Of a stretch of 64,000 nucleotides of DNA, positions 63,686-64,000 are shown piece by piece (position 1 is the stretch's first letter; each line of letters starts with the position of its first letter). The notes under the pieces were generated by a model that saw nothing but the letters and a program-made list of their open reading frames with translations, ran no database searches and was not told where the DNA came from. The stretch lies in NCBI GenBank assembly GCA_963782495.1, contig CAWAJU010000004.1, forward strand, positions 310,001-374,000, in the 5' to 3' direction. The stretch is from DASQBT01 sp963782495 (lineage in GTDB: Bacteria > Pseudomonadota > Gammaproteobacteria > Burkholderiales > Thiobacillaceae). Both the position numbers and the translations under genes were made by a program.

Positions 63686-64000
63686 ATGCCCCGATTGAAC
63701 TGGATCAAGTGCCAGAAGAATCAATGGTGCTCGCTAAACCACGTCGATCTGACTTACGTCACCACGCAGGGAGTCTATGTGATCTGGCATGCGGGCAACC
63801 CGGGCAGGGTAATTCAAGTCGGACAGGGTAAGGTGTCCGCCCGCATTACGGCCGACCGTAGTAATCCAGCTGTTGTTCATTACGCCAAAGTTGGCAACCT
63901 GCACGTCACATGGGCAGCTGTACCCGCGCGGTATCGGGATGGGGTGGTGCGCTATCTTGTGGAGCAATTGAATCCACTAGTCGAAGGTGCACGTCCGAAC
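63686..64000 (+). CDS. GIY-YIG-like protein, partial (runs off right edge)
   Basis: The frame from ATG 63,686 stays open to the edge (105 codons). The segments GVYVIWHAGNPGRVIQVGQG and AARIT-like ARITADRSN, then LVEQLNPLVEGARP, follow the GIY-YIG nuclease pattern (GVYxIxx...VGxG...R) with the second motif as VGQG. The catalytic Arg may be that in ARITADR; a general-acid Glu may be that in LVEQLNP. It lies 29 bases after the Rrf2 stop. Without the C-terminus the assignment is tentative. Confidence 0.5.
   Translation, partial: MPRLNWIKCQKNQWCSLNHVDLTYVTTQGVYVIWHAGNPGRVIQVGQGKVSARITADRSNPAVVHYAKVGNLHVTWAAVPARYRDGVVRYLVEQLNPLVEGARPN

Overview
The window reads as a proteobacterial chromosome segment, most likely beta- or gammaproteobacterial. 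The genes are GC-rich with strong AGGAGG-type ribosome binding sites. The gene families present (Imp/Tss type VI secretion, Bat operon, GspA/GspB, minimal PutA, a PEP-CTERM-like tail, an NtrC/sigma-54/ANTAR-type leader) fit that group. I cannot name the species from sequence alone.

Positions 1-15,550 (all minus strand) hold the sheath, tube, baseplate, ATPase and spike half of a type VI secretion system: tssA, tssB, tssC, hcp, a small peptidoglycan-binding-like protein, a second hcp, tagJ, tssE, tssF, tssG, clpV, vgrG, then DUF6484 and DUF2169 genes that run off the left edge. The membrane-complex genes tssJ, tssK, tssL and tssM are not in view. Positions 15.7-19.9 kb carry a lipoprotein hydrolase, a secreted Sel1-caspase protein and an outer-membrane beta-barrel protein. 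At 20,193-20,240 lies the 3' half of a tRNA-Thr(CGU) gene followed by its own hairpin terminator. This is the signature of the distal attachment site of an element integrated in a tRNA, so I infer that the T6SS side may belong to a genomic island.

Positions 20.6-27.6 kb are a tightly coupled moxR-DUF58-DUF4381-batA-batB-batC-batD operon. At 27.8-30.8 kb a formate/nitrite-family channel and a PP2C phosphatase-kinase fusion are preceded by possible NtrC sites, a good -24/-12 promoter, and a leader with two hexaloop hairpins (A at loop position 1, G at position 4), the second mutually exclusive with a terminator. That is the architecture of NasR/NasT-type ANTAR antitermination.

Positions 31.2-35.6 kb are a degraded accessory stretch: an M48-like protein without its zinc motif, a signal-peptide mini-ORF, a PEP-CTERM-like tail, a VTT-family membrane protein, a MASE1/receiver remnant and a lipoprotein. 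Positions 35.8-41.5 kb hold an FAD oxidoreductase, an exported carboxymuconolactone-decarboxylase-fold protein, a large BTAD-AAA regulator and a DUF4242 protein. A hybrid sensor kinase, a divergent pyrophosphatase and the gspB-gspA pair follow. Positions 47.5-59.9 kb are a mosaic of small genes: DUF4202, an exported Hsp20, an ion channel, a macro domain protein, an orphan contractile-tail tube protein, an MFS transporter, an SDR, a hydrolase, a JmjC-like protein, a tandem HD/HD-GYP protein and exported MsrA and MsrB. A RAYT-transposase remnant and a broken gene lie among them. Positions 60.0-63.7 kb hold a minimal putA, divergent from an Rrf2 regulator with two inverted repeats upstream, and a partial GIY-YIG-like gene runs off the right edge.
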